64,000 bases of DNA from assembly GCA_016791475.1 (NCBI GenBank), contig JAEUWI010000003.1, forward strand, positions 154,997 to 218,996, in the 5' to 3' direction. The DNA is from Candidatus Hydrogenedentota bacterium (GTDB taxonomy: Bacteria; Hydrogenedentota; Hydrogenedentia; Hydrogenedentales; JAEUWI01). Position numbers and translations under genes: made by a program. Shown here one piece after another: positions 40,730-50,366 of the stretch (positions are counted from its first letter, which is position 1; each line of letters starts with the position of its first letter). The notes beneath the pieces were generated by a model. The model did not search any database, was not told the origin of the DNA, and worked only from the letters and a program-made list of their open reading frames with translations.

Positions 40730-41440
40730 ATGCGCACAGACGGACGTCGTCCGGACGAATTGCGTCCCCTTTCTTTCCAGCGCCACTTTACGCGCAGCAC
40801 CCCCGGCTCGGTCCTGGTGGCCTTTGGGGGCACCAAGGTTCTGTGCACCGCCAGTCTGGAGGCCAAAGTACCGCCGTGGCTTCGCGATACGGGGAAGGGC
40901 TGGGTAACCGCCGAGTATGCCATGCTCCCCGGGTCCTCGAAAGAGCGAATCCACCGCGATTCCAACAAGAAGGGTCGGGCCCTGGAGATCAGTCGCCTGA
41001 TCGGTCGCTCCCTGCGCGCCGTGGTCGACCTGGAGGCCCTGGGTGAGCAGATGATCACCCTGGACTGCGATGTGCTTCAGGCCGATGGCGGCACCCGAAC
41101 CGCGGCTATCTGCGGCGCCTATGTCGCGCTGCACGACGCGGTGGCGAGCCTTATCGACGCCGGTATGATCACGGCGTCCCCCTTGCTCAGCCCCTGCGCG
41201 GCCGTGAGCGTGGGACTGATCGGCGGCGAAGCGCTGCTGGACCTCTGCTACGAGGAAGATGTGGTGGCGGGCGTGGACATGAATGTCGTGATGAACGGGG
41301 AAGGCGCCCTGATCGAGGTTCAGGGCTGTGCCGAGGGGGAGGCCTTTTCCCGCGCACAAATGAATCAGATGCTGGACCACGCCGAAGCCGGCATCGCCCG
41401 CATCGTGGAAGCCCAGAAGGAGGCCCTGAGCCATGGCTGA
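40730..41440 (+). CDS. rph: ribonuclease PH
   Basis: A 236-residue phosphorolytic 3'-exoribonuclease that trims tRNA 3' ends. It has the RNase PH N-terminus MRTDGRRPDELRPL, FGGTKVLCTA, the basic loop SKERIHRDSNKKGRALEISRLIGRSLRA, which binds phosphate and RNA, and DCDVLQADGGTRTA with the metal-binding Asp residues. It is the usual length and complete. It overlaps rdgB by 8 bases and starts after a terminator, so it probably heads the rph-rdgB-tsaC group. Confidence 0.96.
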   Translation: MRTDGRRPDELRPLSFQRHFTRSTPGSVLVAFGGTKVLCTASLEAKVPPWLRDTGKGWVTAEYAMLPGSSKERIHRDSNKKGRALEISRLIGRSLRAVVDLEALGEQMITLDCDVLQADGGTRTAAICGAYVALHDAVASLIDAGMITASPLLSPCAAVSVGLIGGEALLDLCYEEDVVAGVDMNVVMNGEGALIEVQGCAEGEAFSRAQMNQMLDHAEAGIARIVEAQKEALSHG

Positions 41441-42041
41441 TGTACTCTTGATCGGGTCGGCAAACCCCGACAAGGCCCGTGAACTGGTGGAACTTATGGC
41501 GGGACTTCCCTGGGAGGTCCGCAGTTTGAAGGACTACCCCGCCGTGGAAGAGCCGGAAGAAACGGGCACGACCTTTGAGGAGAACGCCCTTTTGAAGGCG
41601 CGATATTACAGCGCCCACTTTGGCGTGGCCTGCGTCGCGGACGATTCCGGGTTGGAAGTGGACGCGCTGGATGGCGCGCCGGGAGTCTATTCTGCCCGCT
41701 ATGCCGGCGAACATTGCTCGTACGATGACAACAACGAAAAGCTGCTTGATGCCCTCGAGGGTGTTCCCTGGCATGAACGAACCGCTCGTTTTCGCTGTTG
41801 TGCCGCACTGGTCATTCCCGGCGAGGCGGAATTCCATGTGGAGTCGGGTACGGTCGAGGGTTACATCGCCGCCATCATCGAGGGCGATCAAGGCTTTGGC
41901 TACGATCCGCTTTTTGTGCCCCGGGGCGAAGAGATCACCTTTGGGCAGATGACGCCTGCAGAAAAGCATAAGATTAGCCATCGCGGGCGCGCCTTCAAGC
42001 AGATGCGTGCCTACCTGGAAAAACGTCATGGAGCGAATTGA
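41433..42041 (+). CDS. rdgB: dITP/XTP pyrophosphatase
   Basis: A 202-residue Ham1/RdgB enzyme that hydrolyses non-canonical purine triphosphates (dITP, XTP) and keeps them out of DNA. Family boxes are IGSANPDKARE at the start, ETGTTFEENALLKA, the metal-binding ADDSGLEVDAL, and GFGYDPLFVP near the end, with KHKISHRGRA as the C-terminal phosphate-binding motif. It overlaps rph upstream and tsaC downstream by 8 and 14 bases, a common arrangement with rph. All catalytic residues appear present. Confidence 0.95.
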   Translation: MADVLLIGSANPDKARELVELMAGLPWEVRSLKDYPAVEEPEETGTTFEENALLKARYYSAHFGVACVADDSGLEVDALDGAPGVYSARYAGEHCSYDDNNEKLLDALEGVPWHERTARFRCCAALVIPGEAEFHVESGTVEGYIAAIIEGDQGFGYDPLFVPRGEEITFGQMTPAEKHKISHRGRAFKQMRAYLEKRHGAN

Positions 42042-42627
42042 AGCGAACCCCACGTCGATTGCGCGCGCCGTGGAAGCCCTGCGCGCGGGCGAAGTGATCG
42101 CCTATCCGACGGAGACCGTCTACGGTCTCGGTGCGAATCCTTTCGACGCGGGGGCCATGGAGCGCCTGTTCGAAGCGAAGGGCAGAGACCGGAGTAATCC
42201 CATCTTGTTGATTGTGGCTTCACGTGCGCAACTTGATCGCGTGGTGTCCGGTGTCAGCCCCCAGGCGCTGGCGTGTATGGACGCCTTCTGGCCGGGCCCG
42301 CTCTCAGTACTCTTTCCTCGCCATCCGTCCCTGCCCGACCTCATCACCGCCGGAAGCGACAAAGTCTGCGTGCGCTGTCCGGGCCACGACTGGGCGCGCA
42401 CACTCTGCGAAGCCTTCGGCGGGCCGGTCACCTCGACATCGGCAAACCGAAGCGGCTCACCCGTTGTTCAGTCGCTTGATGAATTGGATTTACCCGGCGT
42501 CGATCTCGGTTTCGATGGGGGGACGCTGGATTCTTCACAAGCCTCCACCATTCTCGACGCCGAGAGCGGCACAATTCTGCGGGAAGGTGCGATCGCGCGG
42601 GAGGAGATCGCGCGGATTCTGGGATAG
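42028..42627 (+). CDS. tsaC: L-threonylcarbamoyladenylate synthase
   Basis: A 199-residue YrdC/Sua5-domain protein that makes threonylcarbamoyl-AMP for the t6A37 modification of tRNA. The opening AGEVIAYPTETVYGLGANPF and the KGRDRSNPILL box are the nucleotide/bicarbonate-binding features, and GGPVTSTSANRSG is the late family signature. The length fits TsaC without the extra Sua5 domain. The ATG at 42028 overlaps the end of rdgB by 14 bases; a start seven codons upstream lies deeper in rdgB. A GATNRGACN-type hairpin repeat follows, covering the stop codon region. Confidence 0.94.
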   Translation: MERIEANPTSIARAVEALRAGEVIAYPTETVYGLGANPFDAGAMERLFEAKGRDRSNPILLIVASRAQLDRVVSGVSPQALACMDAFWPGPLSVLFPRHPSLPDLITAGSDKVCVRCPGHDWARTLCEAFGGPVTSTSANRSGSPVVQSLDELDLPGVDLGFDGGTLDSSQASTILDAESGTILREGAIAREEIARILG

Positions 42628-42692
42628 GACGGATGAGACCGATAGGACGGATTGTTTGTTTAATCCGTCGTATCGGTCCAATTCGTCGTATC
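42623..42692. repeat. GATNRGACN-type tandem/inverted repeat
   Basis: Arms 42623-42653 and 42662-42692 are complementary at 26 of 31 positions around an 8-base loop. The left arm is made of 9-bp units GATAGGACG, GATGAGACC, GATAGGACG. It begins inside the last codons of tsaC and is probably a terminator-like hairpin before rpiB. Confidence 0.8.
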
Positions 42693-42778
42693 AACTTCTC
42701 TCCGGTCACTTGTGAAGCGCACCATGGCGGAATTACAATACCCGCTGGCCCTAAGACCCCGAATGAAAGTACCCTCCC

Positions 42779-43231
42779 ATGAAACTCGCCTTTGGCTGCG
42801 ACCACGCTGGCTACGAAGCTCCTGAACCCTTTTACGCTCCCGAGATCATCGAATACCTGGAATCGCTCGGACACAGCGTGGAACACGTCGGCACCTATGG
42901 TCCGGACTCCGTAGACTATCCCGATTTCGCGGCCAGGGTCTGCGCCAGAATTCTCGATCACTCCGCCGATCTGGGTATCCTGCTCTGCGGCACCGGCATG
43001 GGGATCAGCATTGCCGCCAACCGCCATAAAGGCATCCGGGCCGCCGCGTGCGTCACCGAAAAGATGGTCCGCCTCGCGCGGGACCACAACAACGCGAATA
43101 TTCTCTGCGTTGGCAGCCGGGTGTCCACGCTGGAAGAGTGCAAAGTCCTGATCAAGCTCTTCCTGGAAACGGGCTTCAGCGGCGGGGAACGCCATCAGCG
43201 ACGGATCGACAAACTCGACAGCCTCTGCTGA
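42779..43231 (+). CDS. rpiB: ribose-5-phosphate isomerase B
   Basis: A 150-residue RpiB/LacAB-family sugar-phosphate isomerase interconverting ribulose-5-phosphate and ribose-5-phosphate. It has FGCDHAGYEAPEP at the N-terminus (phosphate-binding His/Asp), VDYPDFA, the catalytic-cysteine loop LCGTGMGISIAANRHKGIRAA, and ARDHNNANILCVGSR. The cysteine and the phosphate-binding histidines are in place. The gene stands between two intergenic stretches of about 140 bases. Confidence 0.95.
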   Translation: MKLAFGCDHAGYEAPEPFYAPEIIEYLESLGHSVEHVGTYGPDSVDYPDFAARVCARILDHSADLGILLCGTGMGISIAANRHKGIRAAACVTEKMVRLARDHNNANILCVGSRVSTLEECKVLIKLFLETGFSGGERHQRRIDKLDSLC

Positions 43232-43370
43232 GCGCCCCGGTGTATCGTGAGCACTTCGCAGCAACGGGTGGCTGGGTTCCGCGGGCAAGAGTGAATAAAA
43301 GGGCCCCTTACGACCTATAAGACGCATTCGATCCATTCATCATGAGCGGTATGACCGTGGAGTTCAATAA

Positions 43371-44759
43371 ATGAGCGCATTGACGCCCCGTGAAATCGTG
43401 GAGGCCCTGGACCGGCACATTGTCGGCCAGCAGGAGGCGAAGAAAAAAGTAGCTATCGCCCTGCGTAACCGCTGGCGACGCAAGCAGTTGCCCGAGGGGA
43501 TGCGCGATGAGGTCGCCCCGAAGAACATTATCATGATTGGCCCGACGGGCGTGGGCAAGACGGAAATCGCCCGGCGCCTTTCCAAACTGGCTGACGCGCC
43601 CTTTATCAAGGTGGAAGCGTCCAAGTTTACCGAAGTAGGCTATGTGGGCCGGGACTGCGAGTCCATGATTCGTGAACTCACCGAAGTGGGTGTCAAGCTG
43701 GTGAAAGAAGAGATGCAGCGGGATGTTGAGGAAGCGGCGAAGGCGCGGGCGGAGCAGAAGCTTCTCGATCTGCTCCTGCCACCCCAGCCCTCTGGACCGC
43801 AGAAGATTTTTCGACCCAGCGATCCCTATAGCGGCGACGAGGGCCCGGCCCGGAACGTTGAAAGCGATCCCGAGACCCGGACCCGTGAAATTCTTCTGAA
43901 AAAGCTCCGCGCCGGCGAAATGGATCAGCGCGAAGTCGAAATTTCGGTCAAGGAGAACACGGCGGGGCCGATGCTTCAGATGTTCGGCGCGTCGGGCATG
44001 GAGGAGATGGGGGCTAACCTGCAGGAAATGATGGGGCGCATGATGCCTCAGAAATCGAAACGGAAGAAAGTGAGCGTGGCGGAGGCTCGAAGAATCCTCG
44101 AGCAGGAAGCGGCCCTCGATCTGATCGACATGGAATCCGTGACCGCGCTGGCCGTGGATCGCGTGGAAAACGCCGGTATCATATTCCTGGACGAAATAGA
44201 CAAGATTGCCGGTCGGGGCCGACAGGGCAGCGGCCCGGATGTATCCCGTGAAGGGGTGCAGCGCGACATCCTTCCCATAGTGGAGGGCAGCACCGTGATG
44301 ACGAAGTATGGCCCCGTGCGCACCGACCACATCCTCTTTATCGCCGCGGGCGCTTTCCATATATCCAAGGTCTCCGATCTCATTCCCGAGCTTCAGGGAC
44401 GCTTTCCGATCCGGGTGGAGCTGGACAACCTTGGTGCAGCAGATTTCGCCCGTATTCTCCGGGAACCCGAATGCTCTCTTATCAAGCAGTACCAGAGCAT
44501 GATGGCTACCGAGGGGGTGACCCTGGAGTTCGAAGAAGAGGCCATCGACGCGGTCGCCGAGTTCTGCCAGCGCGTGAACGACGAGACGGAGAATATCGGG
44601 GCGCGCCGCCTGCACACCTTGCTTGAAAACCTGCTGGAGGAAATCTCCTTCACCGCCCCCGAACGTCCCGGTGATGTGCTCCGGGTTGATGCCGCCATGG
44701 TTCGGGAGCGGTTGACGCTCAAGGTCGAGAACCACGACTTGTCCCGGTACATTCTGTAG
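43371..44759 (+). CDS. hslU: HslU ATPase of the HslUV protease
   Basis: A 462-residue AAA+ unfoldase that feeds substrates to the HslV peptidase. It has [22 protein letters not shown], Walker [10 protein letters not shown], the pore motif GYVGRD, the intermediate I-domain (about 110-245), Walker [12 protein letters not shown], and the C-terminal [10 protein letters not shown] that docks into HslV. The gene is complete. hslV normally lies immediately upstream; here the preceding gene is rpiB and the 139-base gap has no room for it, so hslV must be elsewhere or missing. GGAG lies about 12 bases before the ATG. Confidence 0.96.
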   Translation: MSALTPREIVEALDRHIVGQQEAKKKVAIALRNRWRRKQLPEGMRDEVAPKNIIMIGPTGVGKTEIARRLSKLADAPFIKVEASKFTEVGYVGRDCESMIRELTEVGVKLVKEEMQRDVEEAAKARAEQKLLDLLLPPQPSGPQKIFRPSDPYSGDEGPARNVESDPETRTREILLKKLRAGEMDQREVEISVKENTAGPMLQMFGASGMEEMGANLQEMMGRMMPQKSKRKKVSVAEARRILEQEAALDLIDMESVTALAVDRVENAGIIFLDEIDKIAGRGRQGSGPDVSREGVQRDILPIVEGSTVMTKYGPVRTDHILFIAAGAFHISKVSDLIPELQGRFPIRVELDNLGAADFARILREPECSLIKQYQSMMATEGVTLEFEEEAIDAVAEFCQRVNDETENIGARRLHTLLENLLEEISFTAPERPGDVLRVDAAMVRERLTLKVENHDLSRYIL

Positions 44760-44788
44760 GTCTACGCAGACTATCGAGATTTGTGGCG

Positions 44789-44808
44789 CGGAGGCTTTCC
44801 AGCCTCCG
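44789..44808. repeat. small perfect hairpin (CGGAGGCT)
   Basis: CGGAGGCT (44789-44796) and AGCCTCCG (44801-44808) form a perfect 8-bp stem with loop TTCC, 17 bases before the pgeF start. There is no T-run, so it is not a typical terminator; it may be a REP-type unit. Confidence 0.5.
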
Positions 44809-44825
44809 ACTAGCAGGAGTCACCC

Positions 44826-45521
44826 ATGAAACGTTTCACCTGGCTCGAAGAGCATGGCGCGGCGGTCGCCTTCATGACCGGCGTGGCCGACGGCGATTGC
44901 GGATGGGAGGGATGTGTCTCGGGCAGCCGCGACACCTTTTTGCGTGGCGCCCCGATTCCTTCGGACAAGCTGGTGGTGCTGCGCCAGTGTCACGGCAAGG
45001 TCGTTCATGCGGTACGGCCCCAGGATGCCGGAAAAGGAGCCCTGTCACGAGAAAGTGCCCTTGGGGATGGCGATGGCCTGATCACCGCCTGTCCGGGCAT
45101 TCCTCTTGGCATCAACGTGGCCGACTGTGTTCCCGTATTTCTGTGTGGGGGAGGTGTCGTGGGGTTGATTCATGCGGGTCGGGCAGGTACGGAACTTAAT
45201 ATTGCGGGGCATGCGGTGGACCGAATAGTCCAGGAGTTCGGCGTGCCCGCCGCGTCACTTTTCGCACTAATCGGCCCTTCGGCCGGTCCCTGTTGCTATC
45301 AAGTGGGGAAGGAAGCCCTTCAGAAGTCCGCCGAAGCGGGGTTGGTGGTGGCGGGGGATCGCCTGGACCTGTGGGAAACGAACCGGAATCAATTGCGCGC
45401 CTCGGGGGTGCCGGATGCGCATGTTTCCGTGGACGGTTGTTGTACGATCTGTCACCCTGGGTACTTTTCGTATCGTGGGCGCGGCACGGCGGAACGCAAT
45501 CTCGGTGTAATCATGGGGTAG
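44826..45521 (+). CDS. pgeF: PgeF/YfiH laccase-domain family protein
   Basis: A 231-residue member of the COG1496 multicopper-polyphenol-oxidase-like family. Members are known as a peptidoglycan-editing factor and as purine nucleoside phosphorylase/adenosine deaminase (FAMIN-like). The core boxes are VLRQCHGKVVH, VADCVPVFLC, LIHAGRAGTELN (usually HAGWRG), GPSAGPCCYQVG and HPGYFSYR. The zinc-binding His/Cys set His57, Cys120 and His137 is in place. The Trp-Arg of the third box is altered, which is unusual. Catalytic role and substrate are inferred from the family. Confidence 0.85.
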   Translation: MKRFTWLEEHGAAVAFMTGVADGDCGWEGCVSGSRDTFLRGAPIPSDKLVVLRQCHGKVVHAVRPQDAGKGALSRESALGDGDGLITACPGIPLGINVADCVPVFLCGGGVVGLIHAGRAGTELNIAGHAVDRIVQEFGVPAASLFALIGPSAGPCCYQVGKEALQKSAEAGLVVAGDRLDLWETNRNQLRASGVPDAHVSVDGCCTICHPGYFSYRGRGTAERNLGVIMG

Positions 45522-45594
45522 AGGCTCGGGATGCGGGCGGGGCAATCCGGAACCCGGCAAGGGGGTAAGCTGCTAGAAATACACCATTTACTGA

Positions 45595-45624
45595 TTGCAC
45601 CGACCCGATTCTTTATGCTACACT
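45595..45624 (+). promoter_or_regulatory. putative promoter of rimP-nusA-infB operon
   Basis: TTGCAC (45595-45600), an 18-base spacer and TACACT (45619-45624; TATGCT overlaps at 45614). It lies 30 bases before the attenuator-like hairpin in the rimP leader. Confidence 0.5.
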
Positions 45625-45654
45625 ACGTGTTCTGATAGTGCGACTTCGCGAACG

Positions 45655-45678
45655 AGTGGGTCTTGGCCCACTTTTTTT
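45655..45678 (+). terminator. leader terminator/attenuator upstream of rimP
   Basis: AGTGGG (45655-45660) and CCCACT (45667-45672) form a stem with loop TCTTGG, followed by seven T residues (45672-45678). It lies between the promoter and the rimP start, so part of the transcription would end here. Similar leader terminators are known before rimP in alphaproteobacteria. Confidence 0.7.
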
Positions 45679-45699
45679 ATTACATTTCAGAGGTTACGT

Positions 45700-46158
45700 G
45701 TGAGTAAAGAGGAACTGGTTCGGCATTTCTGGGAGCGCTATGACGCCGAGATTGCCGAGCAGGGTTACGAGTTGGTGGAAGTGGAGATCGCGGGCCAGAG
45801 TGGCACGCGCATACTCCGCCTGTATATCGACAAACCCGGCGGCGGCATCGGCCTGGCGGACTGCACGGCGGTGTCCCAGTTTCTCAATCCGCTCCTTGAC
45901 GCGGAAGACTTTATAGCTGAGAACTATATACTGGAAGTATCCTCTCCGGGCATCGACCGCCCGTTGCGGAAGCCAGGCGACTTTATCCGGTTTGCCGGCG
46001 AGGAAATCACGGTACTGACCCATTCTCCCCTCCAGGGACGTAAGAAGTTTACGGGTATCCTGCGGGGCATTGAGGATGGGTTGATACAAGTGGATTGTGA
46101 AGAGACCTCGTTTGAGATTCATCTGGAGAATCTCAAGCGCGCGAATCTGAACCGGTAG
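45700..46158 (+). CDS. rimP: ribosome maturation factor RimP
   Basis: A 152-residue RimP protein, required for 30S subunit assembly. The N-terminal domain has YELVEVEIAGQSGTRILRLYIDKPGGG and SQFLNPLLD, and the conserved ILEVSSPGIDRPL leads into the C-terminal SH3-like domain. The GTG at 45700 is chosen, with AGAGG 6 bases before; an upstream in-frame extension runs through the promoter and hairpin and is rejected. It heads the operon rimP-nusA-infB-DUF503-rbfA/nrnA-truB-ribF. Confidence 0.93.
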   Translation: MSKEELVRHFWERYDAEIAEQGYELVEVEIAGQSGTRILRLYIDKPGGGIGLADCTAVSQFLNPLLDAEDFIAENYILEVSSPGIDRPLRKPGDFIRFAGEEITVLTHSPLQGRKKFTGILRGIEDGLIQVDCEETSFEIHLENLKRANLNR

Positions 46159-46179
46159 AAATGGAAAAGGGAGATTGTT

Positions 46180-47316
46180 TTGGATCCGAATCTGCGCTTA
46201 ATATTGCAGCAAATCGAGGCGGACAAGAGTATTGATCGCCATACCCTCATCGAAGCGATCCGCAGCGCCATTGAAAGTGCTGCCCGCAAGGACGCCGGTA
46301 ACGCTGCCAATATAACCGTTGAAGTCGATCCGGATACCCTCGCCTTCAAGGTGTTTGAAATTCGCACCGTGGTGGAGGAGATTTCCGATCCTTCTACGGA
46401 AATCACGCTCGCAGCCGCCCTGGAGTTGAACCCCGCCGTGGTGGCGGGCAACCGCCTCAAGGTGCAGGCCCACCCGCAGGATTTTGGCCGGATCGCGGCC
46501 CAGACCGCAAAGCAGGTCATCATCCAGAAGATTAAGGATGCGGAGCGGGACAACATCTTTGAGGAGTTCAAGCAGCGCGAGGGCGAGCTCATCACCGGTA
46601 CGGTGAAGCGGGTGAGCCACGGCAATATTATCGTGTCGATCGGGAAAGCGGAGGCGTTGATTCCCTACCGCGAACAGTCGCCGCGCGAAACCTTCCGCAC
46701 GGGTGATCGCATCCGCGCCATTCTCGTGGAAGTCGAGAAATCACAGAAGGGCGCGCAGGTTATCTTGTCGCGCACCTCCCCGGAACTGGTCCGCGCGCTC
46801 TTCGAGCTTGAAGTACCCGAGCTCTACGACGAGACCATCGAGATTCGCGCCATCGCCCGCGAGGCTGGAAGCCGGACCAAGGTGGCCGTAAAGTCGAACG
46901 ACGTGAATGTGGACCCGGTGGGCGCGTGCGTGGGGATGAAGGGCGCTCGCGTGCGCTCCGTGGTGGAGGAACTGTCCGGCGAAAAGATCGATATCGTCCG
47001 GTGGAGCGACGACGCGGTGGAACTCTGCGCCAACGCCCTGAACCCGGCGGACATACTGAATATTCAATTAGACAAGGAACACGGGAACATCCAGGTGGTA
47101 GTGCCCCAGGACCAGCTTTCGCTGGCCATCGGGAAACGCGGTCAAAACGCGCGCCTGGCGTCCAAGCTGATCGGCTGGAACATCGACATTCAGGGCGAAG
47201 CGGACGGTGGCGGCGATGATGACGACGCACTGTTTGACGAGGCGGGCGAGGAACAGGACGCCTCCAGCGGGGCACGGAATCAAGAGGCATCGGCCGGCGA
47301 CGAAGAAGTAGATTAA
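46180..47316 (+). CDS. nusA: transcription termination/antitermination factor NusA
   Basis: A 378-residue NusA that binds RNA polymerase and controls pausing and termination. The N-terminal polymerase-binding domain runs to about 125, the S1 domain begins GELITGTVKRVSHGNIIVSIGKAEALIP, then KH1 contains RTKVAVKSNDVNVDPVGACVGMKGARV and KH2 contains SLAIGKRGQNARLASKLIGW. It lacks the C-terminal acidic repeats of E. coli and ends with a short Asp/Glu-rich tail. The start is a TTG at 46180, with AAGGGAG 7 bases upstream. It follows rimP by 21 bases. Confidence 0.95.
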   Translation: MDPNLRLILQQIEADKSIDRHTLIEAIRSAIESAARKDAGNAANITVEVDPDTLAFKVFEIRTVVEEISDPSTEITLAAALELNPAVVAGNRLKVQAHPQDFGRIAAQTAKQVIIQKIKDAERDNIFEEFKQREGELITGTVKRVSHGNIIVSIGKAEALIPYREQSPRETFRTGDRIRAILVEVEKSQKGAQVILSRTSPELVRALFELEVPELYDETIEIRAIAREAGSRTKVAVKSNDVNVDPVGACVGMKGARVRSVVEELSGEKIDIVRWSDDAVELCANALNPADILNIQLDKEHGNIQVVVPQDQLSLAIGKRGQNARLASKLIGWNIDIQGEADGGGDDDDALFDEAGEEQDASSGARNQEASAGDEEVD

Positions 47317-47335
47317 TCAGCCGAATATGCCGCGT

Positions 47336-47363
47336 CCGGCGGCAGCATCGTAGTGGCCGCCGG
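47336..47363 (+). other. hairpin in the nusA-infB spacer
   Basis: CCGGCGGC (47336-47343) pairs perfectly with GCCGCCGG (47356-47363) over a 12-base loop. There is no following T-run, so it may stabilise or process the operon message rather than end it. Confidence 0.5.
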
Positions 47364-47411
47364 AATTCCCTTCCGTCCCGTGTACAGGTAAGTCTTGGAG
47401 GAATTGTTACG

Positions 47412-50357
47412 ATGCAGACCGTTGCCAGTTTGGCAGAACGTCTTGATATGAGTGCCGAAGAAGCGGTGGAAACCCTTCGCAAGATCGGTGTCGCACTTGA
47501 AGGTGTGGAATCTGAAATTACGGCCGCTCAGGTAGACATCCTGATCGATGTGGACGAAGATCCGTCGGTATTGGACAAGATTCTCCAGAAGAAACGCAAG
47601 GACGACGAGGCCGAGAAAAAGCGTAAGCAGAAGGCCGACAAGAAGGCCGCCGACGAGAAGAAGGCGGCGGCACGCAAGACCGGCGATGAGAAAGCCGAAG
47701 CGGATGGCGGTGAAGACGCGGGCGAAGAGCCCGAGGCCGAGATCCTGGGTGATATCGTGCCCGAGGAAGCGCCCATTCAGGAAGTTCCAGACGCAGTCGG
47801 GGCTGCGCCCATTGAAATTGCAACCGCGGAGCCCGTCGTTTCGGTCGACGTGGCCGAGCCCGTGGTCGTCGAGACGCCGGAAGTCGTCGAGGCCGTGGAG
47901 GCTCCGGTATCCGTACCCGCACCCACCCCTGCCCCCACAATGGAACCCATGGCTGAAATACTCCCGCCGGAAGAACCCGGCGCACCCGGTGAGCCCGGTC
48001 AGGACGATGAGTCCGGTCGGGGCCGCCGCGGGCACGATTCCCCGATCCACGAAACCACCCTCGCCAAGGCGGAAATACTCCACGAGAAAGAGGACCGCCT
48101 CCGGCAGAAGAAGAAACTCGAACGGCCCCTGCCCACGCCCGATCCCGATGTGGTGGCCGCGGTGATCCGCCGCGACCAGGAAAAGCGCTCCGGCATTCTC
48201 CGGGCTGAAGCGGGTGCGCGCCGTCGCCCCGAACGTCCCGGCGCACTGGGAGCCACGCCGCCGCCCGTCGGCGCATCGCGCGGTCGCGACGCCGGCCGTG
48301 AACCCCTCCGCGATTCCGGCAGAGACGCCCGGGGCCTTCCCAAGGTTATTCCCCTGACCATTGAAGAGCAGGCGGAAAAGGAGCAACAGTTCCGGAATTC
48401 GCCCAAGAAGGGTGTGGGCGCCGCTGGAAAAGCGGCCCGCAAGAAGCCCAAACGCGCCGAACGCGCCCGCGTGCTTGAAGATACCTTGCGCCGCGACGCG
48501 GCTGCCGCCGTGAAGGAATTTCAGTCCGGCAGCGGCGTCCTGGGAAGCAAGAAACGCCGCAAGAAGCGGGCCCAGGAGGGCGATTTGCAGCAGGAAGCCA
48601 AAGTGGGCGGCTCGATTGAGGTGGATGAATCCATGACCGTCGAGCAACTGGCCGAAGCGATGTCCGTGGGCGTGAACGATCTTATTCTCGACCTCATGGA
48701 TGACAACATGATGGTCACGAAGAACCAGTCGCTGGATATTGATATCATCCGCAGGCTGGCCGTGAAGAGGAACTTTGAAGTCACCTCGATTATCCCCGAG
48801 GAAGACGATGTGCTCTTCGACGAGCCCGACGCCCCGGAGGATCTGGTCTTCCGCGCACCCGTGGTTACCGTCATGGGTCACGTGGACCATGGCAAGACCT
48901 CTCTCCTCGACGTGGTTCGCAAGGCAAACGTTGCCCACGGCGAAGCGGGTGGCATCACGCAGCACATCGCGGCGTACGACGTTGCGATGGGCGCGGGACG
49001 CGTCGTCTTCCTGGATACGCCGGGTCACGAAGCCTTCACCCAGATGCGCTCCCGCGGCGCCCAGATCACCGACGTGGTGGTGCTGGTGGTGGCGGCAGAC
49101 GACGGCGTGAAACCCCAGACGATTGAAGCTATCGACCACGCCAAGGCCGCCAATGTGCCGATCGTCGTGGCCATCAATAAGTGCGACAAGCCCGGCGCCC
49201 AGCCGGATCGCGTGCGCGGCGAATTGGCGAATTATGGCCTCCAGGACGAGTCCTGGGGTGGCAAGACCATCGTCAAGAACGTTTCGGCCCACACCGGCGA
49301 AGGCATCGACGAGCTCATGGAGCTGCTGGTGCTGGAATCGGAGATGCTCGAACTGAAGGCCAACCCGAACAAGCGGGCCCGGGGCGCCATCGTGGAGTCC
49401 GAACTCTCCAAGGGCCACGGCCCGGTGGCCTGGGTTCTGGTACAGACTGGCACGCTGCGCATTGGCGATGTGTTCCTGTGCGGCGAGACCTATGGCCGAG
49501 TGCGCATGATTACGACCTCCAAGGGACGGCAGGTTAAGGAAGTCGGTCCCGCGACCCCGGTCCTGGTTACCGGCTTTAACGCGGTCTGCGAAGCCGGCGA
49601 CCAGTTCGTGGTCGTGCAGGAAGAGCGCGTGGCGCGTACGATCGCCACGAAGCGCGCCGCCCTCAGTCGCCAGAAGCGCAGCGTATCCCAGAAGCGCATG
49701 ACGCTGGAAGATTTCCACGCCCTGATGGAAGGGGTCGAACAGAAGACCCTCAATGTGATTATCAAGGCGGACGCCCAGGGCTCCGTCGACGTACTGTGCT
49801 CCAGCTTTGCCAAGTTGGGCAATGCGGAAGTAAGCATAAGTGTTGTACACGCGGGCGTAGGCGGGATCAACGAGTCCGACGTGTTGCTGGCGGGTGCGAG
49901 CAACGCGGTTATCATCGGATTCCATGTGACCGCCGGGATCAAGGTCCGCCAGATGGCCGAGGCCGAGGGCGTGGATATCCGCACCTACCTCATCATCTAC
50001 GAGGCGATCGATCAAGTAACGCGGGCCCTGGAAGGCTTGCTTACGCCGGACACCAAGGAGACCATCACGGGCCACGCGGAAATCCGCCAGGTCTTCCGCT
50101 CTTCCAAGTTCGGCAATATCGCGGGCAGCTTCCAGTTGGACGGCGATACGGAACGCGGCGCCCTCGCGCGTCTGCTGCGCGACAACGTGGTGATCTACAG
50201 TGGCAAAATCGCCACGGTCCGCCGCGAACGGGATGAAGTAAAGAGTGTCACGCAGGGCTTCGAGTGCGGTCTGAAACTGGACCGCTTCGACGATATCCAG
50301 GCGGGCGATATCATCGAGACCTACAAACTCGAAAGCATCGCTAAAACACTGGAGTAA
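47412..50357 (+). CDS. infB: translation initiation factor IF-2
   Basis: A 981-residue IF-2, the GTPase that places fMet-tRNA on the ribosome. The first 55 residues are the IF2-N-like segment. Residues about 55-400 are a long charged, low-complexity region (KRK-rich, then Glu/Pro/Val-rich repeats, then Arg-rich). A second IF2-N domain lies near 400-470. The G domain starts near residue 487 with [12 protein letters not shown], then [12 protein letters not shown] and NKCDK. Beta-barrel domains II and IV and the fMet-tRNA-binding C-terminus follow. GGAGG lies 9 bases before the ATG. The following DUF503 gene starts 9 bases after the stop. Confidence 0.97.
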   Translation: MQTVASLAERLDMSAEEAVETLRKIGVALEGVESEITAAQVDILIDVDEDPSVLDKILQKKRKDDEAEKKRKQKADKKAADEKKAAARKTGDEKAEADGGEDAGEEPEAEILGDIVPEEAPIQEVPDAVGAAPIEIATAEPVVSVDVAEPVVVETPEVVEAVEAPVSVPAPTPAPTMEPMAEILPPEEPGAPGEPGQDDESGRGRRGHDSPIHETTLAKAEILHEKEDRLRQKKKLERPLPTPDPDVVAAVIRRDQEKRSGILRAEAGARRRPERPGALGATPPPVGASRGRDAGREPLRDSGRDARGLPKVIPLTIEEQAEKEQQFRNSPKKGVGAAGKAARKKPKRAERARVLEDTLRRDAAAAVKEFQSGSGVLGSKKRRKKRAQEGDLQQEAKVGGSIEVDESMTVEQLAEAMSVGVNDLILDLMDDNMMVTKNQSLDIDIIRRLAVKRNFEVTSIIPEEDDVLFDEPDAPEDLVFRAPVVTVMGHVDHGKTSLLDVVRKANVAHGEAGGITQHIAAYDVAMGAGRVVFLDTPGHEAFTQMRSRGAQITDVVVLVVAADDGVKPQTIEAIDHAKAANVPIVVAINKCDKPGAQPDRVRGELANYGLQDESWGGKTIVKNVSAHTGEGIDELMELLVLESEMLELKANPNKRARGAIVESELSKGHGPVAWVLVQTGTLRIGDVFLCGETYGRVRMITTSKGRQVKEVGPATPVLVTGFNAVCEAGDQFVVVQEERVARTIATKRAALSRQKRSVSQKRMTLEDFHALMEGVEQKTLNVIIKADAQGSVDVLCSSFAKLGNAEVSISVVHAGVGGINESDVLLAGASNAVIIGFHVTAGIKVRQMAEAEGVDIRTYLIIYEAIDQVTRALEGLLTPDTKETITGHAEIRQVFRSSKFGNIAGSFQLDGDTERGALARLLRDNVVIYSGKIATVRRERDEVKSVTQGFECGLKLDRFDDIQAGDIIETYKLESIAKTLE

Positions 50358-50366
50358 GGCGGTCCT

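Noticed and set aside
44789..44808. Hairpin before pgeF as a terminator for hslU
   Set aside because: Perfect stem but no T-run on either strand, so kept only as a hairpin.
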